Assembly (NCBI GenBank): GCA_013433145.1
Contig: CM024191.1
Location: 1,814,501-1,878,500 of the forward strand
Direction of reading: 5' to 3'
DNA from: Ascaris suum
Taxonomy: Eukaryota > Nematoda > Chromadorea > Rhabditida > Ascarididae
Length of the DNA: 64,000 nt
Under the pieces are notes generated by a model that was not told where the DNA came from, did not search any database, and was given only the letters and a program-made list of their open reading frames with translations. The position numbers were made by a program, and so were the translations under genes. Of the stretch, positions 35,101 through 52,700 are shown piece after piece; the first letter of the stretch is position 1; each line of letters opens with the position of its first letter.

Positions 35101-37744
35101 TTCAAAACGTAGAAGATTGGCGCAATTTTCTTGATATTAAGGGGATCATATTGTGTCATCAATAAAATTCGAGAATCAAGAACGATGAGCTGGGCACCGA
35201 ATAATTGTGCGTAGTTCTATTACAGCCTTAAACCATGTGACATGAGATTAATAAGGTAATTAAGTACAAGTAAAAGATTTAAATAATGATAGCAATGAAG
35301 CGAGATTTACGAAGAATCTTTTCAAAAAGTAGTTTTTTCTCGATTTTAACTACTAACCCTATTAACACAATAAATATTTCTGCTCAATACTTGAATTTTT
35401 TAATTCACTTTTCACATCAATATGAAACCGATCATCTATCTTCAACTATTACTCGAAAAAATGAGCAAAAATACTCACATAACAATTTCTCGAGTGTAAA
35501 AGAAATCATCCATAATAATTGCTCAACTAACCTCTCTTCCCGGTGAAGCAAATGAAATCACATCAATCGGATGATGCTCCAATATACGTACACCATCACC
35601 ATCGATTATTGTGAATGCCTTCAACGCGACATTCAAATCGACAAATTTATTTTCAACGGTTGGTGGGCCTAATTTCTGAAATTCAAATTGCTTAAATGAT
35701 TGCATCGATAAAAATTAAGCAAATAGAGAGACAAATCAAACAAATTTAGCGGATATTTCTTTAACGAATTATTTCACTTATACTAGGAGAAAAATACACC
35801 AAAGTTTGACTGAAAACAATGCTAAATATCACTAATAAACCATACTGAAATTAGTTACTAATAATTCCTCACTGCTCTCTAATTTCTGCAGCAAAATTCT
35901 AAACAAGAAGAGTGATTACAAAATTTTTCCCCTGAAGAATAATATAAGACTTAATCATACTATCATTATATCGATTCTTTCAAGTGATCCAACAAATGAA
36001 ATATAAGGACAAATGATAGAACGGCTGTAATTTACTAATGCAGCTAATTAAACTCGCTATTTCCATATGTGACTCTCCTGCTTAAACGAATTTTTCATCA
36101 AGCAAACCACTAAACAAATCGATAGCCCAATGAGCGACGACCACTCCATGCCTCATCATGACTAACCCATTCGAGCGTAGCTTAGTTTGAGCTTGGATTC
36201 AAGCTCTATTGAAACTCGAGGTTAATCTCAGTGCTAGAGTGACCTTATCTTGGAAGTAAAACCCTAGAGAGTTCCTGCTCACTGTCTTCTCTATCATCTT
36301 GTTGTCATTTCTTACTGTCCAGTTTCAGCGCCAATGACCTTGTTGTATGGTCTACGCAAGGAATTTGGGATGTGTATCACTTGTACAGGAATGCTTGACA
36401 AGAGGTCCACAACATGATTAACGATAATGAGAAATTGAACGAACCGCTAGAAGGCGTTCACTGACCTCCGGATTTGGACCCGAAAGACCAAGCTGATTAC
36501 AAACGAGATACATACAATGTCTGCAAATATTTTGTTTCTTTTTCATATCGGCATAAATTACGCGTAAATAATACAAGTGAAGCAATGCTTGGCAAATAAT
36601 ACAATTTAGCTGTATATATGATAGAATACTCAAATGAATAAGATTGAGCACTTTCTCCATACAAATCACGACTCGATTTTTTGCTGGTATAAGCGAAATA
36701 TAGAAAACTAAGTTGACGAGCCCTATATATGGACAGGATAAATATATTTAATGAATAAATATATATCCAAGAACGGAAAGAAAGGAAAACGTTTGACAGA
36801 AAATCAAGGAGTACGCCAAAGGATACTCTGACTGTGATGCAGTGGCTAAAACAGATTGAGCTCATCGATCCTCGCTTATCCGTTTGCAGTAAGGCAGACG
36901 ATACCCTCTCGGATTAGTAGGCACTACTGCATGGACAGCTGACAGCAACATAGGAAACGTTGGGGTGAGGAAGTGTCGCTAATGAAGAAGTGCTAAAGCG
37001 TCGACAAGATGAAGTTAGAGAAGGTCAGGCGCTCTTACCAATCGACTACTCTCTGTCACAATGCCTCACGACTGTCACTATCGTATCACCTCACACGAAT
37101 CAGTCATAAACAACAATCTCAGCAAGTGCCACGTATGTCACTCATCCTTACTCATTAGTATGTCTCCGAAAAAACGGCCAAACCTCGTCAGATTTTCCCT
37201 TTCCGCCGAATCGGTGAGTTTCTTCAATGATTCCAATATAGGAACGAATCCCAAATACTGAAAATTAAATCGCCGGTAACCTCATATACAATGTGAGGCG
37301 TTGCAAGTAAATCGTTGATCACTTTAGAAAGAACATTTCCTCCTCCAACTCAAAAATTCTATCGAAGGCATCTTTTATTGTTGCGAATATTACTCATTAA
37401 CTCAAAAAGTCTGACCCACTTTCATCACTGGTAGAGTAGTGACGCTTTAGAAGGAGAAGCTAGGGGGAAGACATATATTTGGATGCTAAAAAATAGCAGC
37501 TTGGTGCCATTTCAGTTGGAAACTGGACCCGCGAAGGCTCCGAAAGTTTAAAAGATCTTCCTCGAAAGGAATATCCATTTCTCTAAAGGGCATGGCCCAT
37601 CCCTGAACGCTCCCAATATCTGCAAACCGTCATGAATTCTAGTTAGGATTAAGTATCCAAAGAACAACAAATAAGCATCGCATAAACACTTACTTTCAGA
37701 GGGAATGTAAGTCCAGTTTCCAGATCTTTCAACTCGTCAGCCAT
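32130..37744 (-). CDS. shc-1: Shc adaptor protein (PTB + SH2), complete, 275 aa
   Basis: A cytoplasmic phosphotyrosine adaptor that links activated receptors to Ras/MAPK; C. elegans SHC-1 acts in JNK and insulin signalling. Seven exons: 37694-37744, 37184-37257, 36466-36520, 35532-35675, 34347-34488, 33877-34100 and 32130-32267 (stop). All phases match and total 276 codons. The PTB domain fills most of residues 10-155 (LTFPLKYLGFVPILESL, CMYLVCNQLG, HHPIDVISFASPG, MGRRCVVFMEE). The SH2 domain runs from W176 (EPWFHGEIDR) through the phosphotyrosine-binding Arg199 in GDFLVR to VPIISEGSELYLV. Between them only about 20 residues remain, including Y159-I-N-V, a Grb2-type YxN motif like human Shc1 YVNV. 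The start ATG follows an acceptor-like TTTCAG by 16 nt. The symbol follows the C. elegans name; a second nematode Shc (shc-2) is the alternative orthologue. Confidence 0.92.
33877..34100 (-). CDS. shc-1: shc exon 6: YINV motif and SH2 core
   Basis: The exon opens with REYINVNTLP, a candidate Grb2-binding phosphotyrosine site, and within 16 residues enters the SH2 domain at PWFHGEIDRTRAEALL. The essential Arg is in GDFLVR. It ends at DENDQK before a GTATTC donor, and the next exon completes the SH2 domain. Confidence 0.93.
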
Positions 37745-37762
37745 ATGCTGCACTTCGATTCT
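37745..37762 (-). promoter_or_regulatory. Putative trans-splice acceptor and leader of shc
   Basis: GCATTTCAG sits directly before a 16-nt leader and the shc ATG. This arrangement matches a nematode spliced-leader acceptor. An ordinary intron joining an upstream non-coding exon would look the same. Confidence 0.45.
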
Positions 37763-39119
37763 GAAATGCTGCACAAGATGTAATTACGAAAGGTTTGTGA
37801 AGCAGCACCATACAGTGGAGAGAGGCCGAAATGGAAGACGACTGCAAGTTAAACGAAATTTGAATATTGTGTTTCGAGCTTGAATTTGGTATTGTTGCAA
37901 TCATGGCTTCGACGAAAACCCGGCTTGAGTCGAGCTCATAACCACATAGAGGTGGCCTAAACCCTTTATATACTCCGCTCGAGCGACTGCCTTTTACCCG
38001 GCTAGGACCGAGATCGAGGTCGAGTTTAATCTCGTTGCAGCATCATTTCTGGTCGTGAGCGGGTTTAATCCTGACTCTTCGAACATAGATTTCGCTTCAA
38101 TATGATGCTAAATGAATGCCACGTTTGAATCTAAAAGTTGTTCGCACGAGTAAAAAATAAGTGAAACTGAAAGCATGATTGCTGCTTCTCGAAGTGGCTG
38201 CCAAATGCGTAAAACGCGACAACACTATCACTGATGCAGGGTAAAATGCTGTACGTAAGCAGAGGGTAGTCTCATTGCTCACATGTTTGTCGTTATCGCG
38301 TATTCCGTTCAGTTTCGTTGTTCTATGATCGTTCCGAGTTTTGTTTTGTTTCGTAATCATATTATAGAATAAAAAAAACTATCGTAGGCGTTTATCTATC
38401 GCTTACTTAATTGTTCTATTGTTTTCAATATTATTTCATGCTTTCTATCATATATTCATTGCGTCCCGAATCAGCTGTGGGAAAGATGGTGTATAAAATA
38501 TTAGGTACATGGTTCGATAAACGAACCTCTTGCATGTGAGCTTGTTGTAAACCTGAGCTATCCCAGATCATCAATTTTCAAATTATTCCAGAGAAGTGTT
38601 GCAAAGTTCATGCCTCAGATTTCATAAACAACCGTTTTTGAACAGTTCCTAGGTTTAGCCACAATGAAATCATCCGGAATATGCAAAACTGCACTAAGAA
38701 ATCATCAAAGAAAAAAGTTTTGGAGAAAGCACAAGTTAAACGGAGGCATAGAAATCAAAGCGTTAAACAAGTGAACTTATATTTCCATTTACAGAATTTT
38801 CTCTAATATTTGACACCTTTATGAAGCCATCAAGCTAGAGGGTTTTGATCATCTTCCCAGGTGTGTAAAATTTGCAAGAAACAAAATTCGTTGCATGAAA
38901 AGTCGTCTCAATTTTATATCATACAACTAACGAGGTTATTATTTTATTTATTGCAATTGGTGAAATTTCCACCAAGAGTATTCATTCTGGAGCTTTAATT
39001 ATTGCAAGATGAGCTGAAACAACGGATAAAATGAGTAATATTTCAAAGAGATACTCTAAAAGAAAAAAATTAACATTTTTGTGTTTTTTTTCACTTGAAT
39101 TTTTTTTTTTTCAGGGATC
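37761..39119. other. Spacer between divergent shc and stl-1
   Basis: The two genes are transcribed away from each other here, so both promoters should lie in this 1.3 kb. No TATA box or other element could be called with confidence. A less AT-rich block at about 37.9-38.3 kb has no recognisable gene. Confidence 0.5.
39099..39119 (+). promoter_or_regulatory. Putative trans-splice acceptor and 5-nt leader of stl-1
   Basis: A long T run ending in TTTTTCAG stops at 39114, followed by GGATC and the ATG at 39120. Such a strong acceptor 5 nt before a start codon is typical of spliced-leader trans-splicing in nematodes. Confidence 0.6.
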
Positions 39120-41702
39120 ATGAACATGTCATTCGTAGGATCATATATATTGCGAGGTGTTCTTCCACTCAGTGGTGCGACTGGCAATCGTTTGCTTCGA
39201 GCATCATCATTACTGCTTCGGTTTCTACGATTACGTTGGCTTACAAGATTTTTTTAAAAACTTGTTGAAACTTTCATTCAAATGCAATTGATTTTAATAG
39301 ATTTTTGAAAGAATGTTGGATGAAGTTTAAATAGGTTGCAAGGCGAAAGAAGCAAACTAAAGCAATTTTTCTAAGCAATTGCTCTTATTTATTCTTTTTT
39401 TTTTTCTGAGTTTTTCCAATTCTTCTCCGCACATATATGAAATTATGATGCGCTGATTGTTTCACATGAAGTTATTAACGAAATGACCGGAAGCAGTAGT
39501 CATGCAGAGGAGCAAATTAAATTAAATGGAAAATGAAAATCAGTTTAAATGAAACGGAGAAGCCTCCACAAATCCAGCAATGCTCTAAGCCAGTACCTTC
39601 TCTTTCCAGATATAGCCAGAAATAAGTTTGACTATTTTTAAAGGCATATTCGAGAGGATTTTTTCTCGGTTATTTGTTTTTTGAGGGGTATTTCTCGATT
39701 TATGGGGGTACTTTTGCAGCAATAGAAATTTATCTAATCGATTTTTTTTCAGTAATGATTCCATCAATTTCGCTAATATAAATCAACGTTTCGCTCATGC
39801 AACCAATACGGTAGTTAATTTTGTTCCTCAACAAGAGGCATGGGTTGTCGAACGAATGGGAAAATTTCACAAGATTTTAGAGCCCGTAAGCTGTTATTTA
39901 TTGGTTTTCTTGAATGCTTTCAATTTTCTCTCTGAATTGTTTGCCGCAATAAAACTATGGCCTTAAATAAAAAGAAAGACGGCTTTGTTTTTTATTCATT
40001 TTAATGGAGCATTTTGATGCGATTTATGCAAATTATTGAAGTTTTATTCGAGTTTCAGTTGTCGTTAGGAAATGGCTTAGATTTATATCAAACTTATAGT
40101 GCTAAGGAACATTCCCATTTCCGCTACATGATTAGGAAATTCCTTTCTTTTTTATTCTAATTTGCATGGAAGGTGTAACATCTGTTCTATCTATCGCTTC
40201 TCTCCAATTTATCCTTTGATGCAACCTGTATTTAATCCTTTCTCACGCTAATTGACGTATTGAGCATCAGTACACATCTAGCATTTGGCCGCATTTCGTT
40301 TATGCATATCTAAATCATCGTTTCTCAAGTTGCCATTTCTTTGCGTAGTGAGAATTTACATGCGAGTCTTCAGTGGATTTGGTATTTATGCAGTCATGCG
40401 TATAAATCGTTTTTAGTCTCTTTAAAGAGGCGTTCATTTTAGGGGTTTAATCTGCTTATCCCGTTGATCGATCGCATAAAATATGTGCAAAGTCTCAAGG
40501 AAATTGCGATTGAAATCCCACAGCAGGGTGCTATTACGTTGGATAATGTTCAACTTCAGTTAGATGGCGTTCTCTATCTGCGAGTCGTCGACGCATATAA
40601 AGTTGGTATTTCTTTTTCCTTTATTTTTGCATTTCATTCGGATGGTAATCCACACTGGAAGATAAGGTAAAGTCAGCCAGCGATGGTGGCGTATTGGTGC
40701 AATGACATCCTCTGTGGTTGAATTTTAAAATTGCAATTTTTCCTCTCCCATATTTTACCTCTTATCGCCTCGCTTGTTGCAGAGAAGAAACATCCTTTGC
40801 TTAGTTTTTCTTTTTGCCATCCACTTTTGCAAAGTCTTTTGAGAGACGTTTATGCCGATGGAGGGCGTTCGTTGCATAGATGTTTCTGGTGTAGAGATCG
40901 TGCAGTTATAAAAAAGGCAGGTAAATGCATGAAAGAACGAGAAGAGAGGGGAGGGTGAATGAGGCAAAAGCTGTGAATTATTTTGCACCGGAAAAAACAT
41001 TACATAGCGCCATGATGCATTCAGCAGGAGCGTTACCTTGTGTTAAGCAAAAGAAAACGGTCCATTTGTGTATTGGATTGATATGTTTATTGGAATAGTA
41101 AAGGTCGAAGTTCGACCGCTCCTTGCTTCCTGAGCTTTTCACTTCTCTTTGTGTCCTCATGCTAGTGGCGTACAAAATATATTGAAAAGTTCTCTTGTTG
41201 TAGGCGTCATATGGAGTGGATGATCCCGAGTTTGCAATAACACAATTAGCACAAACAACAATGCGTTCTGAAGTGGGCAAAATTAGTTTGGATACGGTGT
41301 TCAAAGAACGTGAACAGTTGAATGTCTCGATTGTCGGTTCGTTGGTTTATTTTATACCACTTAAGACCCCAAACTTTATAAGTATGTTCCAGCAATTCTT
41401 ACAGCAAACTTGTGGAATTGTTGTGGTCATTTATTTTGCGTTTTGAGCGTTTGAAATCGATTTATTTGAGCATTATTCGTTGCTTTTTCTTTAGCACATA
41501 TTGAATAGAAAGATCGTCTTCACTTCGGTGACAGTTTTTTAATGGAACAGTTGGCTGGGTAACTCTCGCAATTTTCAGCTGATAAGAGTTTATCGCAAGT
41601 AGAAAGTGTTTAAAGAAACGAATTTTTATGATGCCACTGGAATGTCCACCCGGTTGTGGCAGGATTGTTCTCTGTGGCGTCATTTTATATCGAAAATAAA
41701 TG

Positions 41703-41774
<72 letters not shown>

Positions 41775-44394
41775 GAAATGCTCTTATGTTGTGTAATGAA
41801 TACGTTGTTTTCTTCTTGTTTCAGAGGCAATAAATAAAGCAGCCGATCCGTGGGGATTGCAGTGTATGCGATATGAAATCCGTTAGTTTCTTCATCAGTT
41901 AGTGAGCAGATTTCTTTTTCCGTCCCCAAATATCCTATCATCGATTATTTATCCTTTTTCTGAGATCATTCTTGAATTGAAGTTGAGCAGTTGGTCAGCT
42001 TCGTCGGAAAGCAGTTGAATTTGCATTTGTCGACGTCAAAGTGATATGTTTGGCCGGGAAAATTGTACAGTTTGAAGTAACAGCCACAGGCGGAAACATT
42101 GCACACATGTACTAATAAAAAAAATTTCTTTAATAAAATAAAATTAACAAAAAATTTCAAAAATTAATAAAAATTATTAATAAAAAACTTTCAGCTTGAA
42201 AGTTTATAGACTTATACTTTCAGGAGATATGACAATGCCAGTGAAAATTCAGGAAGCAATGCAGGTTTCCTTCCTCATTTTATGCATACATTTCTACGAA
42301 AATCTTATTCACAATGAAACGTTTTAGAATCAAAATGTTCTCTTCATTACTAATCTATCGTGTATTTGAGTAGTACATATTTCTGTTTATTTACTGAGTT
42401 ATTCGGCAATCGGATGATGGGAATGAATTAGTTTTGTGTTGTTAAGTTAAATAATTTCAAATTTTTCTGAAGTAATTTAGCGCTTCGAGGTTTCTAAAGT
42501 TGCATTGAGGCTATAAACTTGATAGCCATCTCGATATGAGTGTTGATTCCGTTCCAGTATCAACGGAAGTTGCAAATCTATTCCATTTTTACTTATTCGT
42601 TTTGATTGATAATAAAAATGGGCTGCTTTTTTTCTTTTCTGCGCTCCACATTTGCGAAAATTATTTTTGCAGTGCACAGCTAGTCGATCTGTATCACATA
42701 TATAAGTACCAGCACATAGGTGTTCATTTGTATCATCTGTACATTTCATATAATTAGTCTTTATTGATCGGCGCCCATGAATTTTCCTCTTTCCACATAA
42801 ATTGAGGACAAAAAAGAAAGGAAACTGAATGATGCCCGATGTTTAGGAAAGAATATTCGAAGGGCTTAAAGCATTGTTTAGAAAATCTGATTGCTCAGTG
42901 CGTTATTCATTTGACAGTAGTTAGCAGAGTGATGATTTGCACAACTGCTTGTGATTACGGCGATTTGTCGTGAAATTGAAGTGCACTTTAAGATGCAAGT
43001 AGAAGCAGAGCGTCGTAAACGTGCTGCGATTCTCGAATCAGAAGGTCGTCGTGATGCAGCAATTAATGTCGCCGAAGGAGAAAAGCAGGCTCGCATTTTG
43101 GCTTCTGAAGCAGCTATGCAACAGCAAATTAACGAAGCACAAGGAGAGGTAAATCTTTCGCATTTTTCTCATTGATTCTCTGCTGCAAGTATAGTGAATT
43201 CTTGAGAAGCTACGATAGCTCGATTTTCACCTTCTGTTGTACTATTTTGTTGTTCGTTCATTATGAGCCTTAAAACAGCGTTGAGATTTCTTCGTTTTCT
43301 GCCCACCACAGTGGCAAGTAGTTGTCGTTGTTGTCCTTGTAATTGAATAGTAATTTCATTTAGCCATCTGCCTACTCCTCCGCTTCTTTATATCGTTCTT
43401 CTGCACTGTCACCTTTATTAACAATGTTCAGGTAGTTTGCTGAACGAAATATAGTGAAGATTAAATACAGTGGAGAAAAGCGTTGCATTAATTAAGCACG
43501 CACCTTGCATACCTTATAAGGTGGACCTAAAAATTTCTCTGTAATGGAACTTTGCTGCCTTAGCACAATGGTGGCATTTTGATGGATTTCCTATTTGACC
43601 TAGCTGAAATGCGTTTTGAAAGCAGCCTCTAAAATTTTCCCTTTTTTTCTCTATTCACAAGTAATGGAGTTTGAAATAAATTTTTTTTCCTCCTTTCCTT
43701 TCTTTCTCTCTTTCTGTCGCTAAACATACTTTCGACGGGTGCAATTTTAAAAATTTCTTCTCCTGTGTTATGTTGGAAAATTTTGAGACTATAAGAGTAC
43801 TTGTTCCGATTGAGAAGCATACGTTGACGGGGAAAAAACTAATTCTTTACATCCTGAAACGGGTCATGATTAATTTTTACATAAGCTACGATCCGAAGCC
43901 AAAAATTAGAAAATATTTGAGGAGCTTTAAATTGGTGATGAATTCTTTTTGAAAATGCAGAGGTCATACTCGATGAGAACAATTTTTTCCCTCAGCACGA
44001 ACGTTTAAGCAGTAGTTGTATTCTAATTGAAATTAGCGTTCGAACGTTCACGATACAGCGTGATGCTTTAATACAAATAATGAATTATTATGAGTAAATA
44101 TACAATTTCCTCTTACATGTCAATGATGTATTTGAGGCGGAGGCTATCTTGATGCGAGCGAATGCACGTGCCGCAGGTATAAAGAAGGTATCAGAAGCAC
44201 TTACCGGGAAAGGTGGTGATGATGCAGCCGCACTAAATATCGCTGAACAATACGTGAGCGCATTCGGGCAATTAGCCAAGCAAACGAATACGGTGATTCT
44301 ACCATCGAATGTATCAGACGCTGGCGGTATGGTAGCACAGGCGCTTTCCGTCTATAAGCAGCTGACGAAAAGCGCTAACGCTCCGTTGTCATAG
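39120..44394 (+). CDS. stl-1: Stomatin-like protein 2, mitochondrial, complete, 345 aa
   Basis: An inner-membrane SPFH scaffold that binds cardiolipin and prohibitins and supports mitochondrial proteases and respiratory complexes. Eight exons: 39120-39220, 39753-39885, 40443-40601, 41204-41336, 41825-41881, 42224-42264, 42993-43148 and 44137-44394 (stop). Phases all fit and total 346 codons, close to human STOML2 (356 aa). The N-terminus is Arg/Leu/Ser-rich without acidic residues, as a mitochondrial presequence. The SPFH domain carries [60 protein letters not shown] and MRYEIR. A coiled coil follows ([33 protein letters not shown]), then the conserved tail [17 protein letters not shown]. The last two exons use AAG and GAG acceptors. 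A polyadenylation signal lies 210 nt downstream. Confidence 0.96.
41704..41772. repeat. (AT)n microsatellite in stl-1 intron 4
   Basis: About 69 bp of alternating T and A, ending about 50 nt before the exon 5 acceptor at 41824. The Tyr-Ile frames across it on both strands are artefacts. Confidence 0.97.
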
Positions 44395-44603
44395 CGCCTC
44401 ATCTATCGTGGCAATTTTGTTTCGTTCTTTTGTTTTGTGCCGTCACGAAATTTTCACTCTATATCGAGGAATGTGTGAAAAATTTTTTATTAGAGTATGG
44501 GTTGTGAAGTCATCCTGAGATTGTACAACGGTCCTGACATACCGTCTCCTCGGGTTTTTTTTTTTTTTTGCATTTGAGAAGTTACCTATACATGTGAACA
44601 AAC

Positions 44604-44609
44604 AATAAA
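44604..44609 (+). terminator. Polyadenylation signal AATAAA of stl-1
   Basis: A perfect AATAAA 210 nt after the stl-1 stop codon, in an AT-rich stretch. It is the first such hexamer I see downstream on this strand. Confidence 0.6.
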
Positions 44610-46237
44610 AGAACTAAAATTAGCCGTACATTAAAATATTAAATTTATGTATTTGCGAGGGCGCAGGTGTTCGAAAGAACAGGTGCATCATACATTTCCG
44701 CCATTATAATGGTGTTGCATGTTTTGGAGAAGACAGTAGCGAAAAAGATGTTTTAATTTATGGAAGTAATGGATTTCTATAACGATGATACAGATTGTAA
44801 GCAGTCATGGTTCTTCATTTCTCTTATTGTTTAATTTTTTTTCTGAGCGTTTATTTGCTGATGTCGTGATCGCCGTTTTTGTTACGAATAAACCTTTATA
44901 AAAGCTTGTTTCTTATTTCCGCTTCGTATATGTACTCATTCGAAAGACTTTCGAGATTCCTCTTATTATTGAAAAAAATTTTTTGTGTGTTTTTACTAAA
45001 TGCAATACTTCTTGCCCTATCGGCTGATGCCCAATCTGGTACAATTGGAGTAGAATTCCACTTACTTCGGCTACCTTCAATAAGTTTTCCAACGTTGCAT
45101 ATTCAATTTTCTCAGTCTATAGTCTCATACGCAATTGGTGGGATGAAAAATGAATGACAGGTGAAAACATCTAGCTCAATTTGGGAAACGTTACTACAAT
45201 CGATGTGAGGCTTGACGGTAAGGAGTGGGAGGAGGGGGGAGGCAGGGGAGGGGGATACATCAGTGGTTTTTTCCGTTTCGAGACGGTCTGATTGCCGACT
45301 AATCTTCACATTGCTTAGTTCAGCGTTTCGATTTTGGTGCTTAAAACTTGCTGATTAATGGTGTTTATTGTGAATACAATGAACTACCATATTTGCATGT
45401 CTTCTTAACCGGCGTTATAAACGATGCATTACGATGTGTTATCAAGAAATTGGCACTCGATTCGTCGAGAGTATATGAACCAAGGTTGATCATTTTCAAT
45501 AAACTTGAATGAGATTTGATGCAAACGCCAACTTTAGAATATTTCTCAGTGGTTTTTCTTTGAAAGATAAAAGTAAACGGCTCATATTATCACTATTAGA
45601 CGATATATTTTTAAAGCACTATATAATAGAAGAACGAATTGTTTCTTAGAATTTCAACTTTTAACGTCATCAATAGTGTTTCATGGATTGAATTCGAAAG
45701 AAATTCATTTATTTCAGAGGCATTTTTTTTTTTACAAATGCTCTTTTTTTCTCTACGAAATTGTTATGTATCGATGATTGATGTTGAAAACATCGTCAAA
45801 TTTCTTCGTCACTCTCATGAACAATAGTTTTAATTAACCCACAAAAATATTCGCTGAAGTGAAGAGCGAAAACAGAAACGTTTCGACGAGAATATGAAAC
45901 GATATACGAATGTCTTAATACCAATGAGATTCAAAAACAATGAAATATGAACAGTGGAACGAAGCAAAAAAAAAAAAAAAAAAACGGCAAGTACCCACCC
46001 ATTCGTATAAAAACTTTCCGTCCGGAATGTTTTCCAGAATTTACAGCAAAAAGATCGGGAAGCAATATTAATGTGAAATTTTCGGCTCAATGATCCCCCA
46101 TATTAGAAATTTCTTTCTTTTTTTTTTTCTTGAAAAGTATATTAAGCGATATCAATGCTTTAGAAAGTGACGAATTTCCAGTCACAATGAGGTTATTTCG
46201 TATTTCAATTGGTTTTCGTTCGAAGCATTCAAAAATA
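44610..46237. other. Spacer between convergent stl-1 and calm-1
   Basis: The two genes converge here. The spacer has a G-quadruplex-capable tract (45227-45254), an A run near 45966 and no supported gene. A plus-strand frame ending at 45157 has a hydrophobic, signal-like stretch but no conserved domain. Confidence 0.55.
45227..45254 (+). other. G-quadruplex-capable tract
   Basis: Four G runs (3, 6, 4 and 5) separated by loops of 1 to 5 nt on the plus strand. It lies about 830 nt after the stl-1 stop, beyond the AATAAA, so it is probably intergenic. Confidence 0.6.
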
Positions 46238-49795
<3,558 letters not shown>

Positions 49796-52700
49796 CGTCA
49801 GACACACCAATAATTCAGAGCATTAAACTCTGCCCGGGGCAATGCAGAACGTGGATGGGCCAAAAGCCAACGGCTTATACGCGTCGCCCTAGCTAACTGA
49901 AGCAAACTCATTCGCCTAGGCCACAAGCCCGCTGCGATCGATATGTCCGCCCAATCAACATGGACCGGCAGTTAGAGTAATGCCCAACTTAATGTAAGGT
50001 TCATGTCAAATTGGCGTTCAACAGCCTAAACAATGGAATGCACCCAAATCATTCGCCTTAGCATAGGGCTCATATCTCACTCGCTCCCAGCCCTCATATT
50101 TTAGAGGACAAGATGTAGAAACCTGCAGCTGTGCATTATAGCTAGGAAAGATAGAGGCAAGGAAATCTCTCTTCCCTTCTAGCTATCTTCTCCCTTGCCG
50201 CATTCCATCGATCATATCAGCACTGCTTTGGCAGCAACAAAATCACGAGACTTTCTTATAAATTCGGAGCATATTCTTTAATGTGAAAGTTTTCGAGAAT
50301 GCTGAAGGGATGCTTATCAAATGAAAACACTTAATGATGAAATTTATCATCAAATATTGTTGATTGATGCAAACAATTGCACATATTCCCTTAATAAATT
50401 GCTCACCGAGCATATATCATATTATGCTTCCAAAAACAAGTGGAATTCTTTTTTTGCGTTTTGCCAACGAAACACAATCGCCGAATTCATTTCATTAGCG
50501 TTGACTATTTTTTCTTTTCATATTTCTTGAAAATTTCAATACTGTTTCCTAATCACAGGATAATTAGGCTAACCTGAGTACCCCAGTAGCCATATCGAAT
50601 CCTTAGAAAATAGGTTGAAAATAATGCCAATCTAAGTGGTTATATCTAGCAGGCAATAATTAAATGAATCTTTGGCCATATATAATGGAGACCTTACAGG
50701 GACAATTCTTTGAAGAGTATATCGAAAAGCTTTTAGTATTGTTAAGGAATATGCTATGAATAATTTTTATCAACGTGACAGCTACTTTTGAGAATGCATT
50801 GAAATGAAAAATGACCAATTTATGCATATGGAAAGTTACGCATATGAAGAAGCTCATTATTTAATCGCAAAACTTTATGACAGTTAATAAGAGGTTCGTA
50901 ATTAAATGAGTGATCACAAGACGAAATTGGTTTCGCGATATAGTCCACCCTTCATATTTCACTGAGAGCGGGTAAGCGCTCCTCCGAGGTAATCAAGGTG
51001 TACACATGAAATAGGCCTCATCAAAAATCGCTCCCAAGTTTCGTGCTTTTTATTTTCATTTTATTTTGGTTTATTGTATGATAAAGTATTTTTCTTTCAA
51101 ATAGCATTAATCAATTCGATTTTCGCCTCAGCGACGAGTAAGAAGTATCTTCACAAAGCTTGCAGGTTTAAGAGTTCTTTGATAGGACGATGGGAATGGA
51201 GAGTGAAGGGTGGAGGTGGGATAGACTTATGAGGAATTATTCCTCTTCCTATAGCGTAACATAACGGGTCAACACTTTAACACGGTAGGATGTATCACTA
51301 TGAGTTATCATTTTACCTGACACTAATATAGAATATAGGACACAAAATTCAGTGATCCAACCGTCTATAAAAAAAAAGCTGCCGAATTTACTGAACAACG
51401 GCGTAACCATATGAGTTGTGTAACGAATTCTTATGGCATTTTGCGCCACCGGAAGAATTCGAAATTCTGGGAAACCCCCAGATGAAATTTTTCTTGTGAG
51501 AGGGGAGGGGTGGGTCAACAAACTGCTGTAAGAAAAAATTCTATAACATTCAGCATTTATGGCAAATCATGATATTGATTCGTTGATAAGATCAATTCCC
51601 TTCAAAAACGAACCACCTTTAATATAAGCCAAATTTTTCGAGTATTTTTTTGTGTATTCATAGAAAACTCGTGAATTTATATGTTTGCGACGAATAATTA
51701 TTTCATTGTTGTTAATTGCTTTTTGCTTTTCAAATTCGTTTGCAGTTTTTTCAAAGTCCTTCGATGCGCCAAATCACTGATTCATCGTGTGCCCATTCCA
51801 GGCATGAGCTGTTTGAGATGGTGGGCTTAGAAAGAAGTCTGTTCAAGGGTTCGGGAGGAGGTGTTAGAGATCTGGTACACGCCACATACCATCGTCGATG
51901 ATCTCGTTCACTCACGGTTGCAACCAATTCTTTACGCTGCACGTTTGCGTCTGCATCAACCCCTGAACAATCACGTGTACACGTGCTTATCGCATTTTCA
52001 TGCCACCTGCTCTCCTTAACCACACCACTCCTTGGATTCGATTGATAGCTCATTCCAACCACACTTTGGAATTGATCCAGTTTTTAAAAATTATGGCGTT
52101 AAGGGCGTTCGTTGTAGAAGTGCATCAATAGAACGACACAACTTCAAACAATTGAGAAAGTAATCATTGGCTATCACAGATTGGCCATGTTTTCGTTGAA
52201 GGTGCTGTCACTCGATGCCGGAGTTCGTTGCTTTGTTAAGGTGTTGACACTATGTGAGGTTGTGAGGTAGCCTGTTGCGGGCGAGAGTTGAAAGCGAGCT
52301 TGAGAAAGTTTTTGATAGGCCACCTTATTGAGTCTTCTTTAGCACTTATTGAAAATATTCACCCCACTCAAAAGTCTTTGCCAACTGCATTGATTGGACG
52401 AAATGAGGATTGCATCGTGTGCACCACCTCACAGAATGATGCTGAGTGCGGAAAGTATGAAACATGAATTATTAGGATGGCGCAACATCCCCACCTCCTC
52501 CACCTCTCCTCCGGCCTCGTTCTTCCAAAAATAAATAAACTTAGTATGGATGCGGGCTAGAATCAGTTCTAGTGATGAGCCGAGTTAGGAGTGAATCCGT
52601 CTAGTAATGGTTTCGCTTTGTGCCTGAACACATCAGTTCTTCGATTCGATGCCCTCGTAGAAGATGTACTCTAAAGCACTGGAGATTCTTTGCAGCGATT

